Source: Pseudomonas sp.
GTDB lineage: Bacteria; Pseudomonadota; Gammaproteobacteria; Pseudomonadales; Pseudomonadaceae
Length of the DNA: 64,000 nucleotides
Assembly: GCF_030684895.1 (NCBI RefSeq)
Contig: NZ_JAUXXP010000080.1
Location: 1-64,000, forward strand
Direction: 5' to 3'
Position 1 is the stretch's first letter. Every line of letters begins with the position of its first letter. A program made the position numbers and the translations under genes. Positions 1-8,043 of the stretch are shown one piece after another. The notes below the pieces were generated by a model. The model did not search any database. It saw only the letters and a program-made list of their open reading frames with translations, and was not told the DNA's origin.

Positions 1-238
1 CGGAGCCTGTGTTAGCGCGAGGCAAGGCACGAGACACGAAGTTTGGTTGTTCCAAATGAGTGTCGAGAAACGCAGTATCGCGCTAAAACAGGCCCGGCCC
101 TTCGGGTTGCGCGCAAAATCTCGCCATGCGGTGTTGGAGGACTTGGCAAGGGAACAACCATTACCTGCGTCCTCCGCCTAGCCTGGCGAGATTTTTCGCA
201 GCAACGCGGTTCGCGACGAAACGGCAACAGACCCTAGG
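1..238. repeat. Edge repeat with nested inverted repeats, possibly a mobile palindromic element
   Basis: This gene-free stretch is packed with inverted repeats. Positions 5-19 pair with 79-93 with one mismatch, 45-53 (GGTTGTTCC) pair perfectly with 151-159, 115-126 pair with 184-195 (AAAATCTCGCCA and its complement), and 136-142 pair with 169-175. It ends just before the stop codon of the diguanylate cyclase gene. The structure suggests a non-autonomous mobile or REP-like element, possibly cut by the window edge. No second copy occurs in this window, so its dispersed nature is inferred. I see no convincing protein in it. Confidence 0.45.
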
Positions 239-239
239 C

Positions 240-1277
240 TCAGGCGATAGGCAGGCTGCTGGTTTTATCGACGCCGTCATCAATAACGATACAGTCACGC
301 CCGGCATTCTTGGCGCGATACAGGCGTTCGTCGGCGCGCTGCAGCATGCTTTCCCAATGTTCGTCGCGGCGCAGGATGGCCCCGCCGACCGACATGGTCA
401 CCGCCCCGCCAGGCCCACGCAGGTGCTGCGCCACTTGCTGCTGCAGGTGTTGCGCGGCCGCCAGCAGACCAGCGCGCTCAGTGTTGGGTAGCAGGAGGAG
501 GAACTCTTCGCCACCGAAGCGGAACAGCCGGTCTTCCTTGCGCGAGGAACTTTTGATCAGTTCAACAAAGTCCACCAGCACCTGGTCGCCGGCCTGGTGG
601 CCATGGTTGTCGTTGATCCGTTTGAAATGATCGAGGTCCATCACCAGCACGCCGTAGCTGTTGCCATGGCGGCGGTAGATGGAGGCGGCGATCTTCAGCT
701 CTTCATTCATTGCCCGGCGGTTGCGGGCACCGGTCAGCGGGTCATGGATGGCCAGTTGTTGCAGCTGGTCGCGCTGGCTGCTGGTGCGGTAGGCAAAGAC
801 GAAACTGAGGATGCTGGCCATCATGCTGGTGACCAGAAATGAAACCATCTGGTAGTCGCTTTCAAACACCGCCCCCGGGTTCAGCTGGCCGTAACCGACC
901 AGGGTGGTGAGCACCAGAGTGGTGGCAATCAAGGCCTTGGTGGGCGACACCATATAGAAGTTGAAGAGGATCAGCGGGTAGATCCAGAACAGGCCGTTGA
1001 CGCCCAGGTTGATGGCGATCAGCGTTGCGCCGGCAGAGAAGATGCTGGCCAGGTAAATACCAGGTTTGATGGTGTCACCGGTGCGCCAGGCGTAAAGCAC
1101 CGCGAGCACGGTGGAAACCACAATTACGGTGTCGGCGGAGCCTACCAGGTAGTTACCGGTGGCTAGCCGGTAGACGGCATAAGGGGTAATGCCAATCACG
1201 CCAAACAGGCCCATCAAGGTAATGATGGACAACTGGAAGTCGTTACGCAGGCGCCTGAGCAACCGCGATATGCGCAT
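240..1277 (-). CDS. Membrane-anchored diguanylate cyclase (GGDEF domain)
   Basis: The 345-residue protein would make cyclic di-GMP from two GTP at the inner membrane. The N-terminal half (about residues 15-165) contains five to six hydrophobic segments forming a membrane sensor region. The GGDEF domain follows from about residue 175: it opens with DPLTGARNRR and carries the active-site signature GGEEF. An allosteric inhibition site RxxD (RKED) sits five residues before that signature, so product inhibition is expected. There is no EAL domain. The gene is monocistronic, with a repeat directly downstream. The sensory ligand cannot be deduced. The start is the first ATG, without a clear ribosome binding site. 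Confidence 0.9.
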   Translation of the reverse strand: MRISRLLRRLRNDFQLSIITLMGLFGVIGITPYAVYRLATGNYLVGSADTVIVVSTVLAVLYAWRTGDTIKPGIYLASIFSAGATLIAINLGVNGLFWIYPLILFNFYMVSPTKALIATTLVLTTLVGYGQLNPGAVFESDYQMVSFLVTSMMASILSFVFAYRTSSQRDQLQQLAIHDPLTGARNRRAMNEELKIAASIYRRHGNSYGVLVMDLDHFKRINDNHGHQAGDQVLVDFVELIKSSSRKEDRLFRFGGEEFLLLLPNTERAGLLAAAQHLQQQVAQHLRGPGGAVTMSVGGAILRRDEHWESMLQRADERLYRAKNAGRDCIVIDDGVDKTSSLPIA

Positions 1278-1407
1278 AGGTAAAGGCCATTGTTGTCGTT
1301 GTTATGAGCTAAGCATGCAGAGCTTGCCCTGGCGATGGCAATAGTAAAATTGAGCAAAGTGCCAGTATGAGGTGCTATCTGCCGAATGGTGTTCGTTTGA
1401 CCTGGTA

Positions 1408-1842
1408 CTAAGGTTCCAGCCCTTGTGCCGTAAGGCCTGCGCAAGATGTGCGGGAACATGCCAGCAGACTTTTGTTGCGCTGATAGCGGCTCAGGCGTTC
1501 AGCCAACGGCTGAGGCAGGTCGGTGCAGGGGGCAAAGCCCAGGCGCAGGTAGAAATCGCTTAGCTGTGGATGGCAGAACAGCCAGACCGGTGTAGGGCAA
1601 TCGGCCAGCGCGGTTTCGATCAACTGGCGCGCGATGCCTTGCTCACGCCGCGTGTTATCGACCAGCAGGCTGGTTAGCCAATGGCCGTGTGCGATTTTGT
1701 GCAGGCAAAGTGCGGCGACGATTTCTCGGTCTTCTGCCACCCATAGCTCTGCACCCGCCGCAGCGCGCATGGCTGAGCGTTGGCTGCGGTAGAACTTGTC
1801 GGCACGTGGTTTGAGCGGGGCGGGGAGTAGGCGGTAGTGCAT
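1408..1842 (-). CDS. GNAT family N-acetyltransferase
   Basis: The 144-residue protein begins MHYRLLPAPLK. The core has the GNAT acetyl-CoA loop in a variant form (RREQGIARQLI), preceded by the strand LTSLLVD and followed by FYLRLGF, the usual C-terminal GNAT signature. The substrate is unknown. The frame stays open upstream to 1950, but that extension would overlap the neighbouring small basic gene, so the internal ATG at 1842 is preferred. No strong ribosome binding site is visible. The family assignment is confident; the substrate is not. Confidence 0.8.
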   Translation of the reverse strand: MHYRLLPAPLKPRADKFYRSQRSAMRAAAGAELWVAEDREIVAALCLHKIAHGHWLTSLLVDNTRREQGIARQLIETALADCPTPVWLFCHPQLSDFYLRLGFAPCTDLPQPLAERLSRYQRNKSLLACSRTSCAGLTAQGLEP

Positions 1843-1909
1843 TGCAGGTACTGTTGCGACGGTGAGTGGATGCCTGAGCGCAAGCGCGATGCATGCCTCA
1901 GGCGGTGCC

Positions 1910-2041
1910 TCAGACGTTGGCGGCGTGGCTGCCAAGCAGGGTTTTCGCACCTTGCTTGTCTTTCTTGTCCAGGCGCTTTTCGCTGGCGGTTTTCAGCGGC
2001 TTTTTCTTCACTTGTTTCTTTGAATCCATACCTTTGCTCAT
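1910..2041 (-). CDS. Small highly basic conserved hypothetical protein (43 aa)
   Basis: This short gene encodes a lysine-rich peptide beginning MSKGMDSKKQVKKKPLKT. A good ribosome binding site (GAGGTGAA, about four bases before the ATG) decides the start, although the frame is open to 2134. About a third of its residues are lysine or arginine, suggesting nucleic-acid contact, but no domain is recognised. Small lysine-rich proteins of this style occur in pseudomonads and are usually annotated as hypothetical. It lies just upstream of, and on the same strand as, the acetyltransferase. Confidence 0.65.
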   Translation of the reverse strand: MSKGMDSKKQVKKKPLKTASEKRLDKKDKQGAKTLLGSHAANV

Positions 2042-2320
2042 GATCTTCACCTCTGACAATGTCGTGGTTGAATGTTCTGGAGCGGGCCACCCTCTCGCGG
2101 TGAGGCGAGGCTGGTATTTCGAGTCTACGCCCATGCTGGGCGAATAGCTGAGGCGTTATCCGGGTGTTTGGATGCAAGCCTGGGTTCGACTGGTTAACAG
2201 TTCACCGGCAAAATCGGCGGCTGGCGGTGACAGCCTGAGTTTGCCGCCGCATCATGGGTTTATTACGCCGCGCGCAGCCGGGCTGCTGTGTGACTGTTGA
2301 ACCCCTAGGTTGAGACGTTG
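2042..2320. other. Intergenic region between small basic gene and phosphatase operon
   Basis: This stretch of about 280 bases separates a leftward from a rightward gene, so it should hold both promoters. I see no convincing -35/-10 pair, repeat or small ORF with a ribosome binding site other than the one belonging to the small basic gene. Confidence 0.4.
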
Positions 2321-3094
2321 ATGGAACAAGCGCTGATTTATGCCGGCCAGAGCGTGCCTGGGCGGGTGCGTGGGCATAATGAAGATGCCCTGTTGTGCTG
2401 CCCGCAGCTGAATCTGTGGGCGATTGCCGACGGCATGGGCGGCCATCAATGCGGCGAAGTGGCCAGTGCCCTGGCGCTGCAGACCTTGCAGGCGGCTTGC
2501 GCCGACGGTCATGAATTGCTCGAGGCGGTGCATGCGGCCAATCGGGAGATTCTCAGCGTGGCGTGTGCCGATGAGCAGCGCGGCATGGGCACGACCCTGG
2601 TGGCGGTGCGCTTTGCTGGCGCTGCGTTCAGCATTGCCTGGGTCGGCGACAGCCGCGCTTACCGGGTCAGCGCCGGGCATATCGAGCGCCTGACTCATGA
2701 CCACAGCTGGGTGCAGACGATGATCGATGCCGGGCAGATGAGCGCCGAGGTGGCGCGTAGCCATCCGCAGCGCAATGTCATTCTGCAGTGCCTGGGCCGC
2801 GATGATCAGCCGTTGCAGGTGGGTTTGCAGCACGGCTCGCTAGGTGAGCATGAGTTGCTGCTGCTGTGCAGCGACGGCCTGACTGGCGAGCTTGAAGACG
2901 CGCAGATCCAGCAGCTGTGTAGCAGCGCCCAGACCCTCGATGAACTGGTGGACCAGCTGCTGGCGCAGGCCAACGAAATGGGTGGCAAGGATAATATCTC
3001 CTGTATCGTGCTCGGCCGTGATGCGGCTGTGCCCAGCGCCCCGGCCAAACCGCGCGGTTTGCTCAGTCGTCTGTTTACCTCTCGCAAGCCCTAA
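2321..3094 (+). CDS. PP2C-family serine/threonine protein phosphatase
   Basis: The 257-residue cytoplasmic metal-dependent phosphatase would remove phosphate from Ser/Thr residues, most likely reversing the kinase encoded 23 bases downstream. The PP2C signature residues are present: an early RxxNEDA metal motif (RGHNEDA), ADGMGGH, GDSRAY, LLCSDGLTG and the C-terminal GGKDNIS. The start is the ATG after an in-frame TTG. It resembles PppA/Stp1 proteins, which act with a kinase and an FHA protein in type VI secretion control, but no secretion genes lie nearby. Confidence 0.92.
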   Translation: MEQALIYAGQSVPGRVRGHNEDALLCCPQLNLWAIADGMGGHQCGEVASALALQTLQAACADGHELLEAVHAANREILSVACADEQRGMGTTLVAVRFAGAAFSIAWVGDSRAYRVSAGHIERLTHDHSWVQTMIDAGQMSAEVARSHPQRNVILQCLGRDDQPLQVGLQHGSLGEHELLLLCSDGLTGELEDAQIQQLCSSAQTLDELVDQLLAQANEMGGKDNISCIVLGRDAAVPSAPAKPRGLLSRLFTSRKP

Positions 3095-3117
3095 CCTGCC
3101 GGTGTGCACTGACTCCC

Positions 3118-4617
3118 ATGACTGAACAATTGCTCGAGATCCCCGGTTATCAGGTGCATGGCCGCCTGGGTAAAGGCGGCATGGCCGAGGTGTACCTGGC
3201 CACCCAGGCGTCGCTGCAGCGCAAGGTGGCGATCAAGGTACTGCTGAGCGCGGATGATCAGGCGTTCAGCCAGCGCTTTCTCAAGGAAGGCCACATCGTG
3301 GCGTCCCTGCACCACCCCTCGATCATCACCATCTATGACATTGACCAGCTCGCCGATGGGCGCCACTACCTGACCATGGAATTCGTCCCCGGCGGTGATC
3401 TGGCGCAGCACAAAGGCGAGGTGTTCGACCTGCCGCGTGCGCTGCGGATCGTTCAGCAGGTGGCCAGCGGTCTGGCCGTGGTGCATGACAAAGGCCTGGT
3501 ACACCGCGATATCAAACCAGCCAACATCCTCTTTCGCAGCGACGGCACAGCGGTAATCACCGATTTCGGTGTGGCCAAGGAAGTCGAGTTGGACCATGAC
3601 CTGACCCAGTTCGGCATCGCCGTCGGCAGCCCGTCCTACAGCAGCCCTGAGCAGGCGCAGTGCCAGGCGCTGGATGCGCGCAGTGATATCTACAGCCTGG
3701 GGGTGATCCTGCTGGAGATGCTCACTGGCAGTAATCCCTACCGCGCCGCCAACTACACCCAGACCGTGATGAACCACCTGCAGATGGACGTGCCGCAGCT
3801 GCCGGCGCATGTGCAGAACTACCAGTGGTTGCTCGAGCGCATGCTGGCGAAAGACCCGGATGAGCGTTTTGCCGACTGCAAGGTACTGCTAGCCAGCCTC
3901 GATGAACTGACCCGCGATGACCCGGACAGCACGCGCATCGCCCCGGCGCTGAGCCTGAGCAAACCGGCCAGAGGCAAAACTGCGCGCAGTGCGTTGTGGG
4001 TCTGGCTGCTCGCCGGCATCGTGTTGCTGGCCGGCGCCGGCGGCGGTTATTACCTGTATCAGCAAAAACAGATCAGCGACTACCTGGCGCGGGCCGAACT
4101 GCGCCTGCAAAACGGTAGCCTGTTGGAGCCCGCGCAGGACAACGCCGACTACCTGTTCCGCCAGGTACTGGCGCTGGATGCGGACAACCCCCAGGCTCTG
4201 GATGGCCTGGCGCGTGTGCTGCAGGCGCGGATCAATCAGTACCTGCAACTGGCCGAGCAGCGCCTGGCCGATCAGCAGTTACTGTTGCCTGAAGATGACA
4301 GCGCCACTCACTACTTTCGCCAGGTACTGGCCTGGGAGCCGGACAACCTGCTGGCGCTGGCCGGGATCAACCGGGTGGCGCAGCGCTATATCGAGCAAAG
4401 CGAAGCCGCCTACAAGCGCCGCGAGTTTGCTCTGGCCTTGGCGCTGGTGCAGCAGGGCCTGGAAGTGGAACCGGCCAACGAGCAATTGCTGCAGTTGCTC
4501 GATGGCCACGAGCAGCGTGTGCGCCTGGCCCAAACGCCTCGGCGCCGGCCGGCAGCTGCTGAGCAGCCAGCACCGGTTAACCCGGTCAAGCGGCTGTGGA
4601 ACAACCTATTTGATTAA
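3118..4617 (+). CDS. Transmembrane serine/threonine protein kinase (Hanks type)
   Basis: The 499-residue protein has an N-terminal kinase domain (about residues 8-265) with the glycine loop GRLGKGGMAEVY, the ATP lysine in VAIKVL, the catalytic loop HRDIKPANIL near residue 128, and DFGVAKE near 148. One transmembrane helix follows near residues 292-312 (WVWLLAGIVLLAGAGGGYY). The rest, likely periplasmic, consists of helical repeats resembling TPRs (two similar units containing YLFRQVLALDADNPQAL and HYFRQVLAWEPDNLLAL). It is transcribed with the phosphatase before it and the FHA protein after it. The architecture is PpkA/Stk-like; its target cannot be read from sequence. Confidence 0.92.
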   Translation: MTEQLLEIPGYQVHGRLGKGGMAEVYLATQASLQRKVAIKVLLSADDQAFSQRFLKEGHIVASLHHPSIITIYDIDQLADGRHYLTMEFVPGGDLAQHKGEVFDLPRALRIVQQVASGLAVVHDKGLVHRDIKPANILFRSDGTAVITDFGVAKEVELDHDLTQFGIAVGSPSYSSPEQAQCQALDARSDIYSLGVILLEMLTGSNPYRAANYTQTVMNHLQMDVPQLPAHVQNYQWLLERMLAKDPDERFADCKVLLASLDELTRDDPDSTRIAPALSLSKPARGKTARSALWVWLLAGIVLLAGAGGGYYLYQQKQISDYLARAELRLQNGSLLEPAQDNADYLFRQVLALDADNPQALDGLARVLQARINQYLQLAEQRLADQQLLLPEDDSATHYFRQVLAWEPDNLLALAGINRVAQRYIEQSEAAYKRREFALALALVQQGLEVEPANEQLLQLLDGHEQRVRLAQTPRRRPAAAEQPAPVNPVKRLWNNLFD

Positions 4618-4750
4618 GTCGAGGTGCTGGCGTATTGCTACTGGCCTGATTGGCAGGCAGCATGCGCGCCTTGCCCATGGTGCCGGCTGTTGATGGCAAG
4701 GTGCGGCGAGTTACTGGTGGCTGTTTAACGGATGTTGGCGGAGTGCGCAG

Positions 4751-5611
4751 ATGCTCAAAATTCACTTCAGTGATAATCGTCAGGCGCCGATCTGGCTGGT
4801 CGACGAGCGTTTCACCATCGGCCAGGACAGCCGCAATAGCCTGGTGCTGGTAGACCCGAGCATCGGCCCGTTTCATGCGGAAATCCGCCAGGACCATGGC
4901 TTCTACTACCTGACCGATGTCGGCAGCCCAGGCGGCTCGTTCGTCAATGACGAGCGGATCAATACGCGCTTCCAGCTGCGCGCCGACGACCGTGTGCGCC
5001 TGGGTTCGGTGGAGCTGCTGCTGGTCGATCCGGCGCGCAGCAAGACCAAGGCCGAGCACGCCGCACGCTGGTATCTGCAGGTGATTCAGGGCGAGCACGA
5101 AGGCAAGAAATTTCATATCAACGGCTCCATGACCTTTGGTCGCTCGGTGAAGTGCGAGCTGTGCTTCAGCGATCAGGAGTTGTCGCGTCGGCACTGCGAG
5201 TTCTACCTCAAGGATGACGTGCTGGAGGTCAAGGACCTGGCCTCGGCCAATGGCCTGCTGATCAACCAGCAGAAGGTCAGCACTGCAGTGCTGCAGCCGG
5301 GCGACCAGCTGAAGATGGGCTCGGTCAGCTTGCTGGTGATCGGTCCGAAAAGCACCGTGGCGCCGACTGAGGATGAAGATGCCACGCTGTTTATGCGCGC
5401 CGTGGACCTGCCCAAGCCGCTCAAGCCAGCGGCGCTGTCCAGCTCGCCGAGCAGCCAGGCCAACCCGCTGCGCACGACTGCGCAAGCCAATCCGATGCGC
5501 GCTGCGGCGGCGCCCGCCAGTGTGCCAGGCAGCCTGAACAAAGCTTTGCTGGCATTGGGGTTGCTGCTGGTGACGGGGCTATTGGTGGCCGCTGCAGTTT
5601 TTGTCTTTTAA
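4751..5611 (+). CDS. FHA-domain protein with two FHA modules and a C-terminal membrane anchor
   Basis: The 286-residue protein has an FHA fold near residues 20-90 and a second near 115-195 with the canonical FGRS...LSRRHCEF and N-G-L patterns, so it should bind phosphothreonine peptides. A proline/alanine-rich linker leads to a C-terminal hydrophobic segment (about 263-286), suggesting a tail anchor with the FHA domains in the cytoplasm. It starts with ATG after GGAG at good spacing, 133 bases behind the kinase gene. It is the likely reader of phosphorylation by that kinase. Confidence 0.88.
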   Translation: MLKIHFSDNRQAPIWLVDERFTIGQDSRNSLVLVDPSIGPFHAEIRQDHGFYYLTDVGSPGGSFVNDERINTRFQLRADDRVRLGSVELLLVDPARSKTKAEHAARWYLQVIQGEHEGKKFHINGSMTFGRSVKCELCFSDQELSRRHCEFYLKDDVLEVKDLASANGLLINQQKVSTAVLQPGDQLKMGSVSLLVIGPKSTVAPTEDEDATLFMRAVDLPKPLKPAALSSSPSSQANPLRTTAQANPMRAAAAPASVPGSLNKALLALGLLLVTGLLVAAAVFVF

Positions 5612-5739
5612 CCCAGCCTGGTTGGGTGTGCGGCGCGCTGCTCGATTGGTGAATACGCTGACTTGTTACGACAGTGCCAGATGGCGGCTTTGGCGTTAGG
5701 CTACGCCTCTTTGCACTGCCATCTGTTGTCGGAGTCTCC

Positions 5740-7062
5740 GTGAAACCATTGCTCCTGTTGCTATCTGCCTGTTGCCTGGCGTGCCAGCCGTTAAGCGCGC
5801 TGGCCTGGTCCAATCACTCGCTGGGTAGCCAGCTGGCGTTGCAGGCCGTGCCCGAGCTGCAGCGCACCTTGACCTATGAGCCGCTGGAGGCTTTTCTCGA
5901 GGCTCAGGCTCCGGCCATCGAGCAGCTGCTGGATCAGCAGGAAACCTTTGCCCGCGCGCATTTTGCGGATTACCCAGTGCGTCCGGATGCCTTGCGTTTC
6001 AGCGCTGCGACCACAACTGCGGCTGACAGACGCGGTGCGTTTCTGCAGGCGCTGCGGGTCAATCCGCAGATTCGCCTGGCCGGTTTCGTGCAGCAACTGC
6101 CGGGGCAGGCCGATGAAGGTCGGGCGCGTCTGGATGCCGAGCAGGTGTTGGTGTTTCGCAAGATCGGCCCCTGGAGCCACTGGCGTTATCTGGCCCTGCA
6201 GCCGGGTGAGGCGGTGAGTGCGGTGCAGGTGCTCAGCAGTGCCGCCGATGAGCCGGATTATGGCCACGACATCAACCTGTTCAGCGACAACCCAGGCGAA
6301 GTCGGCGGGCAGTACAACTTTGGCGTGCAACCCTTTGGCGATGCACGCTTCGAGTATTCCTCCCAAGCGCCATTCCATATCGGCTATTACCACGAGCCGG
6401 CGCTGGTGTTGCAGGCCGCGCCCTATCTGCGCCGCACCCTGCCGCATTGGCGCATCTACCAGTACACCGGCTTGGCCCGGCTGGCTCTGGAAAGCGGGCA
6501 TGACTACTGGGGCTATCGTTTTCTCGGCTGGGCGCTGCACTACATGCAGGACCTGACCCAGCCCTACCACGCCAAGACTGTGCCGGGCTTTGCCACGGCC
6601 GAACTGATGCTTATCGCGCTCAAAGGCGCCGCTGGTTATCCCGACGATCGTCTGGCAGCGATTGCCCGCGTGGCGGATCGGCACACGGCCATCGAGGAAT
6701 ATCAGCTGGAGCGTATGCAGCAGCTGATGGACGAACAGGCGGCCTCGCCCCTGTTGCAGGCCTATACCCAGAACCCGCAGGACAGTTACCCGGCCTATTC
6801 GGTGGATTACGCGCAGCAGGTGGTGGCGGCCGAGTCCTATGCCAGTGCCGATGCCTTTGATGAGTTGATTGGCCAGTGGCTGGCGCGCAAGCCTTCAGCG
6901 GCTCCAGGTTTTAGCGGTGGTAATCAGCTGGCCCAGGCGCAAGCCGATCCGCTGCTGGAGCAGATGCTGGTGGAGCTGTTCAAGCGCTTCGGCGCACACA
7001 GCCGCCAGCTTGTGCAAACTACTCTGGCGCAGCCTGCGCCTAGCGTACCGATGGCGCCGTGA
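5740..7062 (+). CDS. Secreted zinc-dependent phospholipase C-like / S1-P1 nuclease-fold protein
   Basis: The 440-residue protein starts at a GTG behind a GGAG box and has a signal peptide ending near LSALA, leaving a mature N-terminus close to WSNHS. A Trp at the mature N-terminus and the motif HYMQDLTQPYHA (about residue 270) match the metal-ligand pattern of the zinc phospholipase C / S1-P1 nuclease superfamily. It is longer than classical bacterial PLC (about 250 residues), so the extra sequence is uncharacterised. It is probably periplasmic or secreted. Its 3' end overlaps the convergent solute-binding-protein gene by 23 bases. Lipid versus nucleic-acid substrate cannot be decided. Confidence 0.65.
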   Translation: MKPLLLLLSACCLACQPLSALAWSNHSLGSQLALQAVPELQRTLTYEPLEAFLEAQAPAIEQLLDQQETFARAHFADYPVRPDALRFSAATTTAADRRGAFLQALRVNPQIRLAGFVQQLPGQADEGRARLDAEQVLVFRKIGPWSHWRYLALQPGEAVSAVQVLSSAADEPDYGHDINLFSDNPGEVGGQYNFGVQPFGDARFEYSSQAPFHIGYYHEPALVLQAAPYLRRTLPHWRIYQYTGLARLALESGHDYWGYRFLGWALHYMQDLTQPYHAKTVPGFATAELMLIALKGAAGYPDDRLAAIARVADRHTAIEEYQLERMQQLMDEQAASPLLQAYTQNPQDSYPAYSVDYAQQVVAAESYASADAFDELIGQWLARKPSAAPGFSGGNQLAQAQADPLLEQMLVELFKRFGAHSRQLVQTTLAQPAPSVPMAP

Positions 7063-7927
7063 ACCACAGCTCGCGCCGCTGCAAGGGCGTGGCGCTGGGC
7101 AGCAGCGGGTTATGCAGCTCAATCAGCTGACGCTGGTCGAGTTGCGCACGTTGCAGGCTGGCGGCGAAGTGCTGCTGGAACAGCCGCTCGAAGGAGCCAT
7201 CGGCAATCGCCTTCTCCATGCCTATGCGCACGGTTTCTGCTAATTCCGGGCGTTTGCGCGAGAAGAAGAAATACAGCGCCGTGGGGTAGTGCAGCAGTAC
7301 ATGCGGATCAACGATCAGTTGTCTTGCACGCGGGTGTTCCAGTTCGTCCCAGATTTCGATCACCGAACGCGGAAAGTAGTCGAAGCGCTGCGCCTGCAGC
7401 ATGCGAAACAGACTGCCGTAATTGGATGAAACCTTGACCGGCAAACCATGGCTGCGAAGGATTGCGCTGTCAGGCCAGTCGTGGCCCTGGCCTGCGGAAA
7501 ACTGGCGCAGGTCATCAAGGGTGCGCACATTCTTGAGTAGCTGCGCGCGGCTTTTGGGCAGCAGAGCAATGCGCCAGCCGAACAGGCCCTTGTCCAGTGG
7601 AATACGCACCGGCAGCAGGCGCTGTTCGCGCTCGATGCTGGTCATGCTCCAGGCCACGTCGAGGCGATCGTTGTGCTCCAGGTTAACCAGGGCGCGTTCC
7701 TGCTCCATGCTGTAGTGCGAAGGCTCCAGGCGCAGCGGGCTGCCGGCTTTATCCAGTGCCAGTTGCAGCTGCGCCAGGGCATAGAGGGAGCGAAATTCAT
7801 CGCCATCGGCCCTGCGTGGGTAGCGCAGGGTGCCGCTGTCATCGGCCTGCAGTGGTGGGGTTAGCAGGCTCACTAGCAGCAGGCCGCAAAGCCAGCGCCA
7901 GGCCGCCTGCCAAAGTGTGCGGGGCAT
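7040..7927 (-). CDS. Orphan periplasmic solute-binding protein (family 3-like)
   Basis: The 295-residue protein has a signal peptide ending near PPLQA and a two-lobe binding-protein layout. Visible hints are the segments DVAWSMTSIEREQRLLPVRIPLDKGL and RFDYFPRSVIEIWDEL and a C-terminal helix IADGSFERLFQQHF typical of amino-acid-binding SBP family 3. No permease or ATPase lies nearby, so transport is not implied; it may feed a sensor or be a stand-alone scavenger. The 3' end overlaps the convergent phospholipase-like gene. It is one of four such orphan proteins in the window. Confidence 0.75.
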   Translation of the reverse strand: MPRTLWQAAWRWLCGLLLVSLLTPPLQADDSGTLRYPRRADGDEFRSLYALAQLQLALDKAGSPLRLEPSHYSMEQERALVNLEHNDRLDVAWSMTSIEREQRLLPVRIPLDKGLFGWRIALLPKSRAQLLKNVRTLDDLRQFSAGQGHDWPDSAILRSHGLPVKVSSNYGSLFRMLQAQRFDYFPRSVIEIWDELEHPRARQLIVDPHVLLHYPTALYFFFSRKRPELAETVRIGMEKAIADGSFERLFQQHFAASLQRAQLDQRQLIELHNPLLPSATPLQRRELWFTAPSVR

Positions 7928-8043
7928 TTCGGTTAGAGTCCTTTCAATACCGGCCCGGCGTTACGTTGCCGGGCTGTGCGGCGCGCATTATGCCAGCCTG
8001 GCGCGCCGCCGTTATGCCGTAGGTCGCATGCCCTGCAACTGAG
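7928..8043. other. Intergenic region with GC-rich hairpin
   Basis: The region between two leftward genes contains a stem formed by GCCCGGC and GCCGGGC around 7949-7971. It may be a terminator for the downstream-lying amidohydrolase or a leader structure; there is no clear T-run. Confidence 0.3.

Noticed and set aside
2321..5611. Part of a type VI secretion cluster
   Set aside because: No tss, hcp, vgrG or icmF-like genes occur in the flanking 10 kb, so the trio was not annotated as a secretion locus.
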